Source: Petrosia ficiformis
Taxonomy: Eukaryota; Porifera; Demospongiae; Haplosclerida; Petrosiidae
DNA: 64,000 bases
Reading direction: 5' to 3'
NCBI GenBank assembly: GCA_947044365.1
Contig: OX345639.1
Span: 7,063,718-7,127,717, forward strand
Made by a program: the position numbers and the translations under genes
Shown: piece after piece, positions 61,945 to 64,000 of the stretch
How positions within the stretch are numbered: position 1 is the stretch's first letter
Layout: the number at the start of each line of letters is the position of its first letter
The notes under the pieces: generated by a model
The model's database searches: none
Told to the model about the DNA's origin: nothing
Seen by the model: only the letters and a program-made list of their open reading frames with translations

Positions 61945-62290
61945 AGTGTAGTCTTAGCGGAACAGAGAACAAGAAGGATGTGATGAGTAATGATCCATTT
62001 CAGATACCAGAATTTTTGCTGTGCTAGAGGTATGAACTCTTTGAGAACCAATCTGTAAGAACATACCAAATCACAAAGGAATGTGCAACGTTCAAATACT
62101 TCAAACCAAAAATTAACAAATTTGATTATTAGCCATGTTCAAATTTAGGTGCAAGGCCAGTTGCAGTGCAGTTTGCTACACTGTGTACTGCCCACTATAA
62201 TGTCCTGGAAATTTACAAGATGTACTTTGGATCTCGTTGCATATTTATTACAGCCAATAGTCCTGTAAAGTCAGGAGATTCTACAGGACT
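61945..62290 (+). pseudogene. Decayed copy of the tail-anchored protein gene
   Basis: The plus strand reads SNDPFQIPEFLLC, then a stop, then RYELFENQSVRTYQI, closely matching the middle of the 58968-59735 product. Further on the frame resumes with matches to its VALEFAALRAAPHRYN segment (about 62155-62205). It lacks the N-terminus and C-terminal anchor and has an in-frame stop and indels. It lies in opposite orientation about 2.2 kb from the intact gene. Confidence 0.8.
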
Positions 62291-62539
62291 AATAGAGTTT
62301 GTATTGTAACATGTTTTGCCACTTGGGACAATTATGAAGACTTTTACAAAGTGGTTTGTTATAATTACTATTAATGTGGTGACATAATTCATTTGTCATA
62401 AAAAATAAACAATTAATTTTAAAGGATAAAAATCATAGTACATATTTTAAACTGTATGAGAATTATTATGGAAACAAAATTAATTAATGAAGTAATTTCA
62501 TTATATCAACCAAGTTGGAACACAAAACATTTATGTGAT

Positions 62540-63967
62540 TTAAACAATTGTATGAGGAAGAGACTCAACATTTATACTTGTCTCACCTCCACTTTTGTTA
62601 CTTGTAACTTTTGAGGTATCAGTTTCATATCTTGGCTTCTTTTGTATACTCATGTAACATCGACGTAGTGATTCTTTTGCTTGTTTTATATTGAAAACAT
62701 AGTTCAGAATACTGAGAGGAATTAGACCTAATAATAGATATGAAACTGCAGTCATATAGGGACGGGAATATTGTTCAAAACTACTCCTGTCACATTTATC
62801 AGGAACATGACCAGATAATTCACATTTGAAGTAAGTTAACAATCCTTCAATAACTTTATCAGAGTATGCTGTTACAATTGCAACATGTACCATAGTGTAT
62901 ACTCCAAAAATAAGAAATGAAATGAACACTAGTATAATCTTTTTCTCTGCTGTGCTTAGCATCATTTTATTTTGCTTCTTACTGTGATGCTGTGTAAAAG
63001 AATAACATCTCGTGAAAATTATAAATAGTAGAAAGATAGTGTAATTAAAATTTGAAATTAACTTGCATGTGTGTATATATTACAGTGGATTATCGATTAC
63101 TTACTGTATGAATGACAAAATAAATAATAATTAGGAAACAGACACCAGCTCCAAGTAGAATAGTAATTAATAGTGTAGTTGAATAGAACCACATGTCTCC
63201 ATCAGGATTACAAATAGTAGGAGGAAAACGAGTAAGTCTGTACTTGTGTTTCTCTGTGCTCAGTGAAATTATAACTGCTGGCAAAGGAATCACAAACCCT
63301 GAAATGGTCATGTATGAGTAAATAATAATTTCTGTTTATAGTATGCAGGAGCCTTACAAACTACAGGTGTGCATGAATGTGGGTGTTTGTGATTACTTGT
63401 GTGCACAAATATATATATATATTGGGAGTTTTAGTCTGTCTATATGTATTTACTGCATATATATGTGTATATGTGCATGAGACAGGTAATACCCTTTTTG
63501 AAATAATAAAATGAAGATTTTGAGCTTTAGCTATGCTTGAGTTAGCTTTTCGTGTGTACACATTAATGTTTACTATCAAACATTTATAGCACTTACCAAA
63601 TATTAGAAGAACAGCAAATAAATATTTCTGTTTTCTTGTATTTTGTGCTCGTTTGGCATGAAAAGGAAACATTATTTTGTATAGAAATATACACAAATGA
63701 AAGAACCACCAGAGTGTCATGTTCACAATTACATAATGAAATACTGCTCCTGTATAATTATTAATATTCAGTGTAAACGTCATGTACAGTGAATCACTTT
63801 CATATAATAGTTGTAGTTATTTGTTGATAGTTTTAGTATACATAGTTTATGTATATAATAACCTGAGAGAGCACAGAATAGAGTTGGATTCCTAAGGCTT
63901 TCCACCAGACTTTTTGAACGGCAGTAAAGTGCACTTCTGTTTATTGCACCTATAATCACAAATATTG
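62540..63967 (-). CDS. Frizzled-like 7TM receptor, gene 6 (3' half, runs out of the window)
   Basis: Four 3' exons are visible and intact: 63863-63967, 63597-63749, 63105-63298, 62540-62989. Their sizes (105, 153, 194 nt) equal the matching exons of genes 1, 2 and 4, and phases are kept. They encode TM3 with MTLWWFFH, loop 2 with RFPPTICNPDGD, TM5, TM6 and TM7 plus a serine/threonine-rich cytoplasmic tail ending HTIV, a possible class I PDZ ligand. The 5' exons (anchor, CRD if present, TM1, TM2) would lie beyond base 64000. It is the closest relative of pseudogene copies 3 and 5. Confidence 0.85.
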
Positions 63968-64000
63968 CTGCAAATATAAAATAATAATAAATTATGACTA

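Overview
The window is animal nuclear DNA: AT-rich, with small GT-AG introns, coding exons scattered among very many short inverted-repeat transposons, and no operons or Shine-Dalgarno sites. The gene content fits a sponge, most likely a demosponge: an expanded Frizzled-like receptor family with ROR-type cysteine-rich domains, and proteins joining Death, TRAF-type RING and ZU5 modules. This assignment is inference; another early-branching animal cannot be excluded.

Regions. (1) 323-34052 and 62540-64000, all on the minus strand: a tandem array of six Frizzled/Smoothened-like seven-helix receptor genes. Gene 1 (323-2955) is intact but has no cysteine-rich domain. Gene 2 (9397-20268) carries the domain but has a 7-base deletion in its TM1 exon. 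Copy 3 (20400-23560) is a pseudogene. Gene 4 (25152-31790) is intact, ten exons, 653 aa. Copy 5 (31885-34052) is a pseudogene in which deletions fused distant exons. Gene 6 (62540 to the window end) is intact as far as seen. (2) 4711-6283 minus: a broken exostosin-like (GT64) gene. (3) 34053-41321: no complete gene; transposon-derived DNA, a hAT remnant and one orphan exon. (4) 41322-57508 plus: a 27-exon gene whose splice phases close into one 855-aa frame, predicted as Death domain, RING, TRAF zinc finger, coiled coil, membrane helix, N-glycosylatable ZU5 region, and a C-terminal hairpin of two membrane helices. Its coiled coil is built by a tandem array of 42-nt exons. A Crypton-type recombinase remnant sits in intron 4, and a second, repeat-flanked one in intron 7. 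(5) 58968-59735 minus: a single-exon tail-anchored protein with a possible papain-like His/Cys pair; a decayed copy lies at 61945-62290.

The receptors and the Death/RING/ZU5 protein both look like membrane sensors or signalling proteins. Nothing in the sequence shows that they act together. Exon limits were derived by hand from splice-site consensus, reading-phase continuity and comparison among paralogues in the window; no transcript data were available.
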